Part shown: one piece after another, positions 53,964 to 63,547 of the stretch
Position numbering within the stretch: the stretch's first letter is position 1
Layout of the letters: every line of letters starts with the position of its first letter
Notes under the pieces: model-generated
Seen by the model: the letters and a program-made list of their open reading frames with translations, nothing else
Told to the model about the DNA's origin: nothing
Databases searched by the model: none
Made by a program: the position numbers and the translations under genes
Assembly (NCBI GenBank): GCA_017938155.1
Contig: JAGBCD010000040.1
Location: forward strand, 1-64,000
Length of the DNA: 64,000 nt
From: Paludibacteraceae bacterium
Lineage (GTDB): Bacteria > Bacteroidota > Bacteroidia > Bacteroidales > Paludibacteraceae
Reading direction: 5' to 3'

Positions 53964-54626
53964 ATGAAAATCATCAATCTTTCTGAAAACAACACCATAG
54001 TTAATCAATATCTCAAAGAGATTCGCTCCATACAAATTCAAAGCGATAGCATGCGTTTTCGTCGTAACATTGAGCGCATTGGAGAGATGATGGCATACGA
54101 GATTAGCAAAACTTTATCATATCAAACCGAGAATATCCAAACCCCTTTGGATATAGCTCAAGTTAACACCCCTATTGACGCTATTGTTTTAGGTACCGTT
54201 CTTCGCGCAGGACTTCCATTTCATCAAGGATTTCTCAATGTGTATGACCATGCTGAAAATGCATTTATAAGTGCTTATCGCAAAATGGTAACCAATCAGA
54301 AAGGCGAAAAGGAATTAACAATCATAGCAGAATATCTGGCAGCACCTCAATTGCAAGATAAAACATTACTATTGGTTGACCCCATGTTGGCTACTGGCAT
54401 GTCCATGGAGATTGCTTACAAAGCTTTGCTGGCACACGGAACGCCCAAACATACGCATATCTGCTGTACGATAGGCACTCCCAATGCCATCGCATATTTG
54501 GAAGAACATATGCCTCAAGATTGTACATTATGGTGTGCTGCCATTGACCCCATTTTAAACGAAAAAAAATATATCGTTCCTGGATTAGGAGATGCAGGTG
54601 ATTTATGTTTTGGCGAAAAGTTATAA
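53964..54626 (+). CDS. upp: Uracil phosphoribosyltransferase
   Basis: A 220-aa type I phosphoribosyltransferase converting uracil and PRPP to UMP (pyrimidine salvage). The PRPP loop is LLLVDPMLATGMSMEIA, the substrate region is VLGTVLRAGLPFHQGFLNV and the uracil-binding end is YIVPGLGDAGDLCFG. It follows the coiled-coil gene by 9 bases and overlaps the VanZ-like gene by 22 bases. Confidence 0.92.
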   Translation: MKIINLSENNTIVNQYLKEIRSIQIQSDSMRFRRNIERIGEMMAYEISKTLSYQTENIQTPLDIAQVNTPIDAIVLGTVLRAGLPFHQGFLNVYDHAENAFISAYRKMVTNQKGEKELTIIAEYLAAPQLQDKTLLLVDPMLATGMSMEIAYKALLAHGTPKHTHICCTIGTPNAIAYLEEHMPQDCTLWCAAIDPILNEKKYIVPGLGDAGDLCFGEKL

Positions 54627-55003
54627 CACGTCTATTTCATTTCACAGAAACGATAGTGATAAGTCTTGCTTTGTTGTACTTATCACTCTTTAGAGAAGTG
54701 CCTATTGACATACCACCCTTTGAACATAGTGACAAGATTGGACATTGCGCGATGTACGCGCTCCTCAGTTTTGCTATGTTGCTCAATCACAAGCGCAACC
54801 AAACGAAATCATCCATTGCTCTGATAAGCACAATCATATTTCCTATTATGTATGGAGGACTGATTGAGTTATTACAAGGGTTACCTATGTTTGTACGGTC
54901 GTGTGATTGGAAAGATTGGATCGCAGATATCATAGGCACTTTCGTCGGAATTTTATTGGCTACATTATGGAAACAAATGTTACTCACTCAAACGAAGAAA
55001 TAA
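54605..55003 (+). CDS. VanZ-like family membrane protein
   Basis: A 132-aa protein with four predicted spans and the VanZ-like features: an acidic first loop (PPFEHSDKIGHCAMYALLSF, with Lys and His), EL in GGLIELLQGLPMFVRSCDWKDW, and DIIGTFVGILLA. The role of short VanZ-like proteins is unknown; resistance is not implied. The gene overlaps upp upstream and dprA downstream (37 bases), so it is embedded in the operon. Confidence 0.8.
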   Translation: MFWRKVITRLFHFTETIVISLALLYLSLFREVPIDIPPFEHSDKIGHCAMYALLSFAMLLNHKRNQTKSSIALISTIIFPIMYGGLIELLQGLPMFVRSCDWKDWIADIIGTFVGILLATLWKQMLLTQTKK

Positions 55004-56058
55004 AATATTTGATTGCATTATCTCAACAATTCAAATATAGGCCTAGTCGCTTGCGCAAAATACTTGAGTTTTATTCCTCTCCACAAGAAGCATGGGATTG
55101 TTTAGAAGAAAACAAGCGTCCCAATCTGTTAGAACTAGCGCAAGAAGAACTTGAGTTTATAGACAAACATCACATCCAAGTTGACTACTTCAAAGATGCT
55201 CACTATCCATATAGACTCAAAGAATGTCCTGATGCCCCTATCCTCCTATATAGCAAAGGAAAGCAATTAGAAATAAATCAAGGAAAGTTCGTATCTATAG
55301 TTGGGACACGTAATGCGACCGATAGGGGAAAGGAGAATACTCGTCGATTGGTGCTGGATTTGGCAGCAAGTATCCCAGATGTGACGATCATAAGCGGTTT
55401 GGCCTATGGCATTGATATTGCCGCACACAAGGCCGCATTGGAAGCATCTATTCCCACCATCATCGTTACTGCACACGGTTTGGATCGTATCTATCCTGCT
55501 ATCCACCGACCAGTAGCTATATCTGCTCTTGAAAATGGAGGTATTGTAACAGAGTACTGTAGCAAGACAGAACCAGAACCACAAAATTTCATTGCAAGAA
55601 ATCGTATTATAGCAGGATTGGCAGATGCTGTCGTAGTAGTAGAATCAAAAGAGAAAGGCGGGTCACTCATCACGGCACATATGGCGCTTGACTACAATCG
55701 AGATATATTTGCATTTCCAGGACGTATCCATGATGAACAATCAAAAGGATGCAATGCACTCATTCGAAAACAATATGCCAGTCTAATAGAAAGCGCAGAT
55801 GACCTCATCCAAGCCATGAAATGGGAGGTGAAAAACAAACCTATTCAGACAGAAATAGAAAATCTCTTTGATGCATTAGACAACAAAGAACAAACTATAC
55901 TACAAATTCTCAGAACACAAGAAGATGGCATACATATCAACGAACTGGTCATGGAAATCAAGATGCCATATGCAGAAATAGCCAGCACCCTCATGATGCT
56001 TGAATTCAAGGAATGGGTCAAAAGTTTACCTGGAGGTATGTATCGAGCCATAAGATAG
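54967..56058 (+). CDS. dprA: DNA-processing protein DprA
   Basis: 363 aa from the ATG at 54967 (METNVTHSNEEIKYL). An N-terminal helical SAM-like part (to about residue 75) precedes the Rossmann-type DprA core. That core has VSIVGTRNATDRGKE, IISGLAYGIDIAAHKAAL, TAHGLDRIYP, FIARNRIIAGLADAVVVVE and KGGSLITAHMAL. A C-terminal winged-helix domain (about 300-363) completes the protein. DprA loads RecA on incoming single-stranded DNA in transformation. Presence alone does not prove competence. Confidence 0.93.
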   Translation: METNVTHSNEEIKYLIALSQQFKYRPSRLRKILEFYSSPQEAWDCLEENKRPNLLELAQEELEFIDKHHIQVDYFKDAHYPYRLKECPDAPILLYSKGKQLEINQGKFVSIVGTRNATDRGKENTRRLVLDLAASIPDVTIISGLAYGIDIAAHKAALEASIPTIIVTAHGLDRIYPAIHRPVAISALENGGIVTEYCSKTEPEPQNFIARNRIIAGLADAVVVVESKEKGGSLITAHMALDYNRDIFAFPGRIHDEQSKGCNALIRKQYASLIESADDLIQAMKWEVKNKPIQTEIENLFDALDNKEQTILQILRTQEDGIHINELVMEIKMPYAEIASTLMMLEFKEWVKSLPGGMYRAIR

Positions 56059-56103
56059 CATAACAAAAATTAAATATAATTTTTATATTCAAAAAAAAAA
56101 TCC

Positions 56104-56111
56104 TATCTTTG
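56104..56111 (+). promoter_or_regulatory. -7 element for the 55-aa membrane protein
   Basis: TATCTTTG (56104-56111) followed by C, 42 bases before the ATG. At the -33 position the sequence is T/A-rich without exact TTTG. Confidence 0.6.
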
Positions 56112-56153
56112 CACGGCCTAATAAAAATAGACAAATAATAAATTAAATATATC

Positions 56154-56321
56154 ATGAACGCTTTTCTAAAAAATTTAGGATTGATCTTAGTACTCTGCGG
56201 ATTCATCTGCTTGGTTATTTATTTTGCTGCAGTACCAGAAAACGCATTACTCGTTGCTGCTTTAGCTCTTGAGTTCGTAGGCATTTTGACTTACATCCTC
56301 ATCAACAAAAAAATCGAGTAA
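56154..56321 (+). CDS. Conserved-type small membrane protein, 55 aa
   Basis: Runs from ATG 56154 to TAA 56319-56321 and encodes 55 residues beginning MNAFLKNLGLILVLCGFICL and ending ILTYILINKKIE. Two membrane spans (about residues 8-25 and 32-50) flank a short PENALL turn. I recognise it as a small protein type common in Bacteroidales genomes, with a positively charged end. Its function is unknown. It has its own -7 element and a downstream hairpin (56364-56393), so it is expressed as a separate short mRNA. Confidence 0.75.
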   Translation: MNAFLKNLGLILVLCGFICLVIYFAAVPENALLVAALALEFVGILTYILINKKIE

Positions 56322-56363
56322 TCTTGGGAGCTGGGCTTGCTTCCAAAAACATAAACATAAAGA

Positions 56364-56393
56364 AACGGGGAGAGGATGATTCCTACTCCCGTT
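56364..56393 (+). terminator. Hairpin after the 55-aa gene
   Basis: Bases 56364-56373 pair with 56386-56393 (AACGGG-GAG against CTC-CCGTT, one bulge), and inside AGGA pairs with TCCT around TGAT. Downstream is GTGGTTTGTTTTC. Probable terminator or leader structure of parC. Confidence 0.5.
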
Positions 56394-56424
56394 GTGGTTT
56401 GTTTTCAAACGAAATTATGCTATA

Positions 56425-59019
56425 ATGAGCGAATTCAACGATTCTATCAAATATCATCTTACAGGCATGTATCAAGACTGGTTCTTGGATTATGCTTCGT
56501 ATGTTATATTGGAGCGTGCAGTCCCTTCTATCGAAGATGGATTGAAACCAGTACAACGACGCATCTTACACGCAATGAAATGCGTAGATGATGGTAAGAA
56601 AAACAAAGTTGCTAACATTGTAGGACAAACGATGCAATATCACCCTCATGGTGATGCGTCTATTTGCGATGCCTTGGTGCAATTAGGACAAAAGAATCTT
56701 CTCATTGAATGCCAAGGAAACTGGGGAAACATCTTAACTGGAGATGGGGCAGCAGCTTCTCGTTATATAGAAGCTCGCTTATCAAAATTTGCATTAGAAA
56801 CGGTTTTTAATCCCAAAACCACAGAATGGATGCTTTCTTATGATGGACGAAAAAAGGAACCGATCCATCTTCCTATAAAATTTCCTCTCCTACTCGCACA
56901 AGGAGTAGAAGGTATTGCTGTAGGCTTGAATAGTAAAATTTTGCCACACAACTTCTGCGAATTATGCGACGCATCATTGGCCTATCTAAAAGGAGAAGAT
57001 TTCCAGCTCTACCCCGACTTTATAACTGGAGGAGAAATTGACGTTAGCAGGTATAACGACGGAGAACGCGGGGGGACCATACGCATTCGTGCCAAGATTA
57101 AAAAAGAGGATGAAAATCGTACATTGGTCATCAGTGAGATACCTTATGGAACTACTACAACCAAAATAATTGAAACTATTCTCCGTGCCAACCAAAAAGG
57201 AAAAATAAAAATTCGTAAGGTAGATGACTTTACCGCCAAAGAGGCGCGTATTGTGGTGCAACTGGCTCCTGGGTCAAGCTCTGACAAAGCAATTGATGCA
57301 TTGTATGCATTTACCGATTGTGAAATAAACATATCACCTAACTGCTGCGTGATACAAAACAAAAAACCTATCTTCACAAGCGTAAGTAACCTACTCAAAC
57401 AATCTACCGAACATACTAAAGATTTGCTTCAATGGGAATTGGAGATTCAAAAAAAAGAATTAGAAGAACAATTGTTCTATACCTCATTGGAGAAGATTTT
57501 CATTGAACAACGCATTTACAAAGAAAGCGAATTCGAAAATGAGCCAAACAAAGAAAAACTAATTGCTTTTATAGATAAAGCACTCGAACCTTGGAAAAGT
57601 AAACTACTACGAGAAGTTAAGACAGAAGATATTGAACGTTTGTTTGAGATTCGAATGATACGCATTACTAAGTTTGACTCAAAAAAGGCAAACGAGTTGA
57701 TGAAGGATCTTCAACAAAAAATACAAACTATCAAATACAATCTATCCCACATCGTCGAGTATACCATCACATGGTTTGAAGGACTGAAAGAAAGATATGG
57801 TGCTCAATATCCACGTAAAACAGAAATACGTAATTTCGCCAATATTAATGTCAAAACTATAGTTGAAGCAAACGAAAAGTTGTACATCAATCGAGAAGAA
57901 GGATTTATTGGAACTGGATTAAAGAAAGATGAATTCTTGTGCAATTGTTCTGACATTGATGACGTCATCATCTTCTACAAAGATGGTAAATACAAAGTAA
58001 TACGAGTGGCTGATAAAATATTCATTGGCACCAACCTCTTGCACATTGCCATTTTCCGTAAAAATGATACCCGAACCATTTATAATGTCGTGTATCGAGA
58101 TGGAAAGAAGGGTATCTACTACATGAAACGTTTTAATGTAACAGGTATCAGCAGAGACAAAGAATACGACTTAACGATGGGCAAACCAGGTAGTAAAGTG
58201 GTTTATTTCACAGCCAATCCTAATGGTGAAGCAGAAGTTATACGTATCCAATTGAAACCAGCATTGCACCTTAAGAAAATTGATGTGACCAAAGATTTAA
58301 GTGAATTGGCAGTTAAGAGTCGCTCTGCAAGAGGCAATCTCCTAACTAAATATGAAATCAAATCTATTTCCTTGAAACAAAAAGGGCATTCTACACTTGG
58401 AGGACGCAAAGTGTGGTTTGATCCAGATGTACTAAGACTCAATTACGATGAACAAGGAAATTATTTAGGCGAGTTCAAAGAAGAAGATAGAATATTGGTT
58501 ATCAAGAATGATGGTAATTACTACCTAACGACCTTCGATTTAACGGCCCATTTTGACACCAATATTTTCAGAATTGAAAAGTATAACAAAGACAAGGTAT
58601 GGTCTTTAGCCATGTGGAATGCTGAGCAAAATTACTATTACGCAAAGCGCTTCTATTTGGATGCACAGGCCAAGACACAAAATCTATTAGGTACTGATAG
58701 CAATAATAAGATTATCATACTAACCGATAGAGAAAATCCTATCTTTGAGGCAAAAACAACGGACAACAACAAACCTTCAATAGAAATCATAATGAGTGAT
58801 TTTATTGACATCAAGTCTGCTAAAGCCAAAGGAAAACGCATTACAACACTCGAAGTGACAGAGATAATTGACACCACTCCAGAACCTATCATAGAGGAAA
58901 CAAAAGAAAATATCTCTGAAGAACAAACGAACGAAATAAAGACAGACGTTCCACTGATTATAGAAAACAACATACCAGAAGACAGTCTTCCTGTAGATGA
59001 ACAATTATCACTTTTCTAA
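56425..59019 (+). CDS. parC: DNA topoisomerase IV subunit A (ParC; GyrA-family)
   Basis: 864 aa from the ATG at 56425 (MSEFNDSIKYHLTGMYQDWF); the 11 residues before it are not conserved. The breakage-reunion domain has VQRRILHAMK, HPHGDASICDALVQLGQ, and the catalytic Tyr in ASRYIEARLS. The C-terminal domain is divergent, ending in a Glu/Thr-rich tail. The N-terminal ERAVPSIEDGLKP is as in ParC of Bacteroidetes, where parE lies elsewhere. It decatenates chromosomes. A terminator overlaps the stop. Confidence 0.88.
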   Translation: MSEFNDSIKYHLTGMYQDWFLDYASYVILERAVPSIEDGLKPVQRRILHAMKCVDDGKKNKVANIVGQTMQYHPHGDASICDALVQLGQKNLLIECQGNWGNILTGDGAAASRYIEARLSKFALETVFNPKTTEWMLSYDGRKKEPIHLPIKFPLLLAQGVEGIAVGLNSKILPHNFCELCDASLAYLKGEDFQLYPDFITGGEIDVSRYNDGERGGTIRIRAKIKKEDENRTLVISEIPYGTTTTKIIETILRANQKGKIKIRKVDDFTAKEARIVVQLAPGSSSDKAIDALYAFTDCEINISPNCCVIQNKKPIFTSVSNLLKQSTEHTKDLLQWELEIQKKELEEQLFYTSLEKIFIEQRIYKESEFENEPNKEKLIAFIDKALEPWKSKLLREVKTEDIERLFEIRMIRITKFDSKKANELMKDLQQKIQTIKYNLSHIVEYTITWFEGLKERYGAQYPRKTEIRNFANINVKTIVEANEKLYINREEGFIGTGLKKDEFLCNCSDIDDVIIFYKDGKYKVIRVADKIFIGTNLLHIAIFRKNDTRTIYNVVYRDGKKGIYYMKRFNVTGISRDKEYDLTMGKPGSKVVYFTANPNGEAEVIRIQLKPALHLKKIDVTKDLSELAVKSRSARGNLLTKYEIKSISLKQKGHSTLGGRKVWFDPDVLRLNYDEQGNYLGEFKEEDRILVIKNDGNYYLTTFDLTAHFDTNIFRIEKYNKDKVWSLAMWNAEQNYYYAKRFYLDAQAKTQNLLGTDSNNKIIILTDRENPIFEAKTTDNNKPSIEIIMSDFIDIKSAKAKGKRITTLEVTEIIDTTPEPIIEETKENISEEQTNEIKTDVPLIIENNIPEDSLPVDEQLSLF

Positions 59020-59037
59020 GTGGTAATTGTTTTTTTT
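59001..59037. terminator. Terminator overlapping the parC stop, shared with maf
   Basis: ACAATTATCACT (59001-59012) pairs with AGTGGTAATTGT (59019-59030, one G-T pair) and is followed by seven T (59031-59037). The parC TAA is at 59017-59019 and the convergent maf stop at 59036-59038, so it serves the convergent pair. Confidence 0.8.
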
Positions 59038-59638
59038 AGAAACCTATTTGTTTTAAGGCCAAATACACACGCTCAATAGGGAAACCCATCACGTTGTAAA
59101 AACTCCCCTCAATTTTTTCTACCCCAATGTACCCTATCCACTCTTGAATGCCATATGCACCAGCTTTGTCATAAGGAGCATAATGATGGATATAGTAATC
59201 TATCTCTGCTATTTCTAACGTTCTAAAAGTAACTTTTGTAGCATCTACAAAAGCATGCGTTTGTTCCGTCTCTATTTCTCCCGTCCTTTCATCTATAAGC
59301 GCTCTTGTTATACAAACTCCCGTAAACACTTCATGTGTACTACCGCTCAGCATCTGCAACATCTGAACAGCATCAGCATAATCAACAGGTTTACCTAATA
59401 CCTGATTATTACACCAAACAATAGTATCGGAAGTGATGAGCACATCCCCATCTTGGAGCTTATCACAATACGCGCGCGCCTTCGCGCGCGCTAAATATAA
59501 AGGAATATCTCTTCCCGATAGATAAGAAGGATAGCATTCATCCGTTTCAATATCAACGGGTGTAAAATCAAAGTTTAAACCAGCCAAAAGTTCTCTCCTT
59601 CGAGGAGACTTGGAACCCAACAACAACCTATAGTACAT
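59036..59638 (-). CDS. maf: Maf-family nucleotide pyrophosphatase
   Basis: A 200-aa Maf/YhdE-type nucleoside triphosphate pyrophosphatase that removes non-canonical dTTP/UTP-class nucleotides. Signature motifs are LLGSKSPRRRELLAGL near the N-terminus, DTIVW with the catalytic Asp, and GKPVDYADAVQMLQMLSG. The ARAKARA segment is coded by a (CG)4-CCTT-(CG)4 tract (plus-strand 59471-59490), unlike the local codon usage. It starts 8 bases after the UbiA gene and is the last gene of the minus operon. Confidence 0.92.
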   Translation of the reverse strand: MYYRLLLGSKSPRRRELLAGLNFDFTPVDIETDECYPSYLSGRDIPLYLARAKARAYCDKLQDGDVLITSDTIVWCNNQVLGKPVDYADAVQMLQMLSGSTHEVFTGVCITRALIDERTGEIETEQTHAFVDATKVTFRTLEIAEIDYYIHHYAPYDKAGAYGIQEWIGYIGVEKIEGSFYNVMGFPIERVYLALKQIGF

Positions 59639-59646
59639 AGAATAAA

Positions 59647-60600
59647 TTAACCTAACTGCTGATTGATGACAAAGGAATACATCACCCCCATGAACATAAT
59701 AAACTTCAACAAATGCTGAACTGTACCGTAATCGGAAGGAATCTTAGCAGCCCAAAGTAACACCAACGAACCTGCAATAGGTATCAACAGTCCAAAGATA
59801 GTGAAACGAGTAGTCAATGTACTAAAATCATGAGGAAAAGGAATAACAAAATAATTAATCCAAATCAACAAAGCCATAACAATAAGGGTAAGCAAGGTAA
59901 CGATAACCTTGGTCCATAAATCACCTATACATATAGGTAAGGTGTGACATTCATATTCACGATCCCCTACCTGGTCTTGCATGTCCTTTACTATTTCTCT
60001 AATCCAAGTACACAAAAAAGCAAAAATTGAAAAACCACCAATCCATAAATAAAGTTCTGAAACAACTGGGGAATATTGTACTACATCACCATACTTGAGA
60101 GACATCTGTGCAACATTGGCAAAGACCACCATCAAAGGCAACAATGCCATAATTAAAGCTACTACAACATTTCCCAATATTAACTGCCTTTTATACGAAG
60201 AAGAATAGAACCACAAGACACCAGGTATGAGTATATAAATCATACTTAATAACCAACTGCGCAAGTAAATAGATAGTCCCAAACCAAAAACTATTCCAAC
60301 GCCTGTTAGGATTTGAAAAAGCAACATGGCACGCTCCTTAGAAATGGTATTGGTAACAACCAAATCATCTGGACGATTGATTCGGTCTATTTTTACATCA
60401 AAGTAGTCGTTTATAACATAACCTCCCGCTGCAATCAAGACCACTGATACGATTAGCAATAGTAACACAACATTGGGAAGCTGCTCTCCCCACAATCCTT
60501 GTTTTAGTAGCGGTACGGCAACCCATTTGTCCATTAACCACAAAAAAATAGATATGAACAATAGATTGTTGCAACGAAACAATTTGTAATAACTTTTCAT
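59647..60600 (-). CDS. UbiA-family prenyltransferase (GGGP prenyltransferase-like)
   Basis: A 317-aa integral membrane prenyltransferase with about nine spans. The Asp-rich motif is NDYFDVKIDRINRP (N-D-x2-D) and the second is DMQDQVGDREYE. In Bacteroidota this gene beside maf is annotated as geranylgeranylglycerol-phosphate geranylgeranyltransferase. A role in quinone prenylation is an alternative. It starts 1 base after the GH13 stop and ends 8 bases before maf. Confidence 0.8.
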   Translation of the reverse strand: MKSYYKLFRCNNLLFISIFLWLMDKWVAVPLLKQGLWGEQLPNVVLLLLIVSVVLIAAGGYVINDYFDVKIDRINRPDDLVVTNTISKERAMLLFQILTGVGIVFGLGLSIYLRSWLLSMIYILIPGVLWFYSSSYKRQLILGNVVVALIMALLPLMVVFANVAQMSLKYGDVVQYSPVVSELYLWIGGFSIFAFLCTWIREIVKDMQDQVGDREYECHTLPICIGDLWTKVIVTLLTLIVMALLIWINYFVIPFPHDFSTLTTRFTIFGLLIPIAGSLVLLWAAKIPSDYGTVQHLLKFIMFMGVMYSFVINQQLG

Positions 60601-60601
60601 T

Positions 60602-62290
60602 TTAGAATAATTTGTTTTCTATTCGCAGTATCACCCCTTTCCATGCAGGCAAATGAATCTTGATAGGATTATTCGGCGTAAAACTTGTCATGATAGTTTC
60701 ATCCATTATTTCATGAAATTCTCCGTGCTCATCCAACCACCTATCCGAAAGCATATCATACGCAGTAACACGATCCCAAGCATACATAGACAAACAATCA
60801 AATGCTTCTTGAGGAATTGTTACATTCAAATCAACCTGCTTATCATCAAAATTCAATACCATCAACAAAATCTGCTCCCCTGATTTACGTAAGTAGGCAA
60901 ACTGCTCATGTTTATTAAAGTTATTTGATTGTGCATATACCAAGTCATACATTTTACCAGATGTAATAGCCTTGTTTTGGCGGGCAATATTGAGTAGTTT
61001 CTGATAAAAATTGCGTAATGCATTTTGCTCTTCATCTAACCCCTTGCCATCAAACTTGCCTTCATTTGCCCATGCTTGAATGGAGCGAATTCCCCAATAA
61101 TCAAATATCGTGGTACGTCCATCCATACCACTATACCCCTCACTATCCATTCCTTTTTCACCCAATTCTTGACCAGCATAGATCATGACAGGATTGGTTC
61201 CTAAGGTAGCTGCCACTATCATAGCTGGTTCCGCACATGCCCCTCTACCACAATAGAAGCCACTTGCTATTCGTTGCTCATCATGATTCTCCAAGAAATA
61301 CAACATTCGATGACGTATATCGTCGGTTTGTTGCCAAACTTTGGTGATTCCTTCTACTGGCCAATTTTTGCTAGTCACTCCGCGCAAATAATCATACATT
61401 CCCACCTTATCATACAAGTAGTCAAAACCTGCGTGGAGGTACGCGTGATAACACTCTGGCTTATAACATTCAGCTATGAAAATGACTTGAGGATATTCTT
61501 TTTTGATTTTAGGTAGGAGCCATTCCCAAAACTCAACAGGTACCATCTCTGCCATATCCACACGAAAACCATCAACTCCTTTGCTTGACCAAAACAATAG
61601 AATTTCAAGCATCTTATGCCAAGTGTTTGGAATGGGGTCAAACTGTTTCTCCATACCTTTTTGGTAGAATACGCCATAATTCAATTTGACTGTTTCATAC
61701 CAATCATTCACATTGGGCTGTGCCGAAAAACAATCATTACCCGTAACCTTAGCAGGGCATTCGCTGTAATCACCTATGTCAAAATTAGGAGCAAACGATT
61801 GATTGGGTAGATAATAGAAGTTGTTTAAAGGTGAAAATGCCCATTCTGGGTTATCATCCTCTCCAAGGTCACGAACATTATTTGGTTTGCAATAAGATTT
61901 ATATTCTCTTGAAACATGATTGGGAACAAAATCAATTATTGCTTTGAGTCCTACACGATGAGTACGCTCTATTAGCATTTCAAACTCCTTCATGCGGTTG
62001 TCAATATTGTCTGCCAAATCAGGATTGACATCATAATAGTCCGTTATGGCATATGGACTACCTGCTAAACCTTTCGTTATCTTGGGATGATTATACTCTG
62101 CCGTTGCATGGCGAATAACACCAGTGTACCACACATGAGTAGCACCCAAATCTCTTATACTTCGAAGAGCCTTGGGTGTAATAGCTTTAAAGGTACCACA
62201 ACCATTCTCTTGTTTGGTACCATTTCGTTTCCGCGTGGAATTATAATTGGTAAACCAGCGAGGAAACATTTGATATATGATAGTTTTCAT
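60602..62290 (-). CDS. Cytoplasmic GH13 alpha-amylase-family enzyme
   Basis: 562 aa from the ATG at 62290 (MKTIIYQMFPRWFTN); there is no signal peptide. GH13 regions are I DFVPNHVSR, II GFRVDMAEM (nucleophile Asp), III FIAECYKPE (Glu) and IV FLENHDEQR (Asp). A C-terminal beta domain ends the protein. It probably acts on imported malto-oligosaccharides or glycogen in the cytoplasm, complementing the secreted amylase at 46227. It lies 48 bases downstream of ackA, so it may share the pta-ackA transcript. Confidence 0.86.
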   Translation of the reverse strand: MKTIIYQMFPRWFTNYNSTRKRNGTKQENGCGTFKAITPKALRSIRDLGATHVWYTGVIRHATAEYNHPKITKGLAGSPYAITDYYDVNPDLADNIDNRMKEFEMLIERTHRVGLKAIIDFVPNHVSREYKSYCKPNNVRDLGEDDNPEWAFSPLNNFYYLPNQSFAPNFDIGDYSECPAKVTGNDCFSAQPNVNDWYETVKLNYGVFYQKGMEKQFDPIPNTWHKMLEILLFWSSKGVDGFRVDMAEMVPVEFWEWLLPKIKKEYPQVIFIAECYKPECYHAYLHAGFDYLYDKVGMYDYLRGVTSKNWPVEGITKVWQQTDDIRHRMLYFLENHDEQRIASGFYCGRGACAEPAMIVAATLGTNPVMIYAGQELGEKGMDSEGYSGMDGRTTIFDYWGIRSIQAWANEGKFDGKGLDEEQNALRNFYQKLLNIARQNKAITSGKMYDLVYAQSNNFNKHEQFAYLRKSGEQILLMVLNFDDKQVDLNVTIPQEAFDCLSMYAWDRVTAYDMLSDRWLDEHGEFHEIMDETIMTSFTPNNPIKIHLPAWKGVILRIENKLF

Positions 62291-62338
62291 ACGTGTAAGG
62301 ATTAAGATTACTATATATGACAACAACTACTGACAAGA

Positions 62339-63532
62339 TCAAAGCAATGACATTGTATCTTTAGCAATCATTATCTCTTCATCCGTAGGAATGATGCACA
62401 CTTTGACTTTGCTTTGTGATGTAGATACCAACTTTTCTACACCTTGTACTTGTGAAGCCAACTCATAATCAACATCTACACCAAGATAAGTCAATCCCTT
62501 GCAGATCTGTTCACGTATATAAATATCATTTTCTCCTATTCCTCCTGTAAATACAAGAATATCCAGACCATTCATAGCTGCCGCATAAGCACCTATATAT
62601 TTGCGTATCCTGTAAATAAACATTTGACGTGCCAATTCAGCCTTTTTGTTGCCACTCTTGATGGCTGCAGTAATATCTCTTGCATCACTTGAAACACCAC
62701 TCACACCTAATAGACCTGATTTTTTATTTATCACTGTGGAAAATTCCGCTGGAGTAAGATGCTCTTTCTCCATGATATAGGCAGCAGCTCCCGCATCCAA
62801 ATCACCACAACGAGTCCCCATCATTAGTCCCTCAACAGGAGTAAGTCCCATACTCGTATCTATGGACTTGCCATCAAATACAGCACAGCAACTACCACCA
62901 TTCCCTATATGAGCAGTTACAATACGTGTCCCCGTAACAGGCATATTCAAAAACTCACATACACGAGTTGAAACATATCTATGACTCGTTCCATGGAAAC
63001 CATACCTACGAATAGCATACTTCTCATACATCTCATAAGGTAGCGCATACATGTATGCGTAGTCTGGCATTGTTTGATGGAATGCAGTATCAAAAACGGC
63101 CACCTGTGGTAGATCTGGTAAAATCTTTTCAATAGCCTCTATACCTTTTAAGTTAGCAGGATTGTGCAATGGCGCCAAATCTGAACACTTTACAATCATC
63201 TCTTTAATCTCAGGAGTAATCAAAACCGATTGACTAAACTTCTCTCCTCCATGCACTACTCGATGGCCCACGGCTTGAATTTCACTCAAAGAACTGATAC
63301 AACCGACTTTTTCATCAATCAGACTATCCAAAATCAGTTGAATACCTACCGTATGCTCTGGCATACTTTTTTCTATGACAACTTTTTCTCCATTCGCACA
63401 CTTGATTTGCAGAAAGGAGTCTGGCAATCCTATTTTTTCCACTCCACCTTGAGTCAATACCGTGCAAGTATCCATCTCAAAGAGTTTGTACTTTATACTA
63501 CTACTGCCGCAGTTTAAAACTAATATCTTCAT
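62339..63532 (-). CDS. ackA: Acetate kinase
   Basis: A 397-aa acetate kinase converting acetyl phosphate and ADP to acetate and ATP. ASKHA-family motifs are present: MKILVLNCGSSSIKYKLFEM at the N-terminus, VFDTAFHQTMP, YGFHGTSHRYV and VFTGGIGEND. Length is normal. It follows pta by 15 bases and supplies the main substrate-level ATP step of fermentative Bacteroidales. Confidence 0.96.
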   Translation of the reverse strand: MKILVLNCGSSSIKYKLFEMDTCTVLTQGGVEKIGLPDSFLQIKCANGEKVVIEKSMPEHTVGIQLILDSLIDEKVGCISSLSEIQAVGHRVVHGGEKFSQSVLITPEIKEMIVKCSDLAPLHNPANLKGIEAIEKILPDLPQVAVFDTAFHQTMPDYAYMYALPYEMYEKYAIRRYGFHGTSHRYVSTRVCEFLNMPVTGTRIVTAHIGNGGSCCAVFDGKSIDTSMGLTPVEGLMMGTRCGDLDAGAAAYIMEKEHLTPAEFSTVINKKSGLLGVSGVSSDARDITAAIKSGNKKAELARQMFIYRIRKYIGAYAAAMNGLDILVFTGGIGENDIYIREQICKGLTYLGVDVDYELASQVQGVEKLVSTSQSKVKVCIIPTDEEIMIAKDTMSLL

Positions 63533-63547
63533 AACTTCAGTATTTAA

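Noticed and set aside
54605..55003. Glycopeptide resistance gene
   Set aside because: The protein is only VanZ-like; short members are widespread and there are no other van genes.
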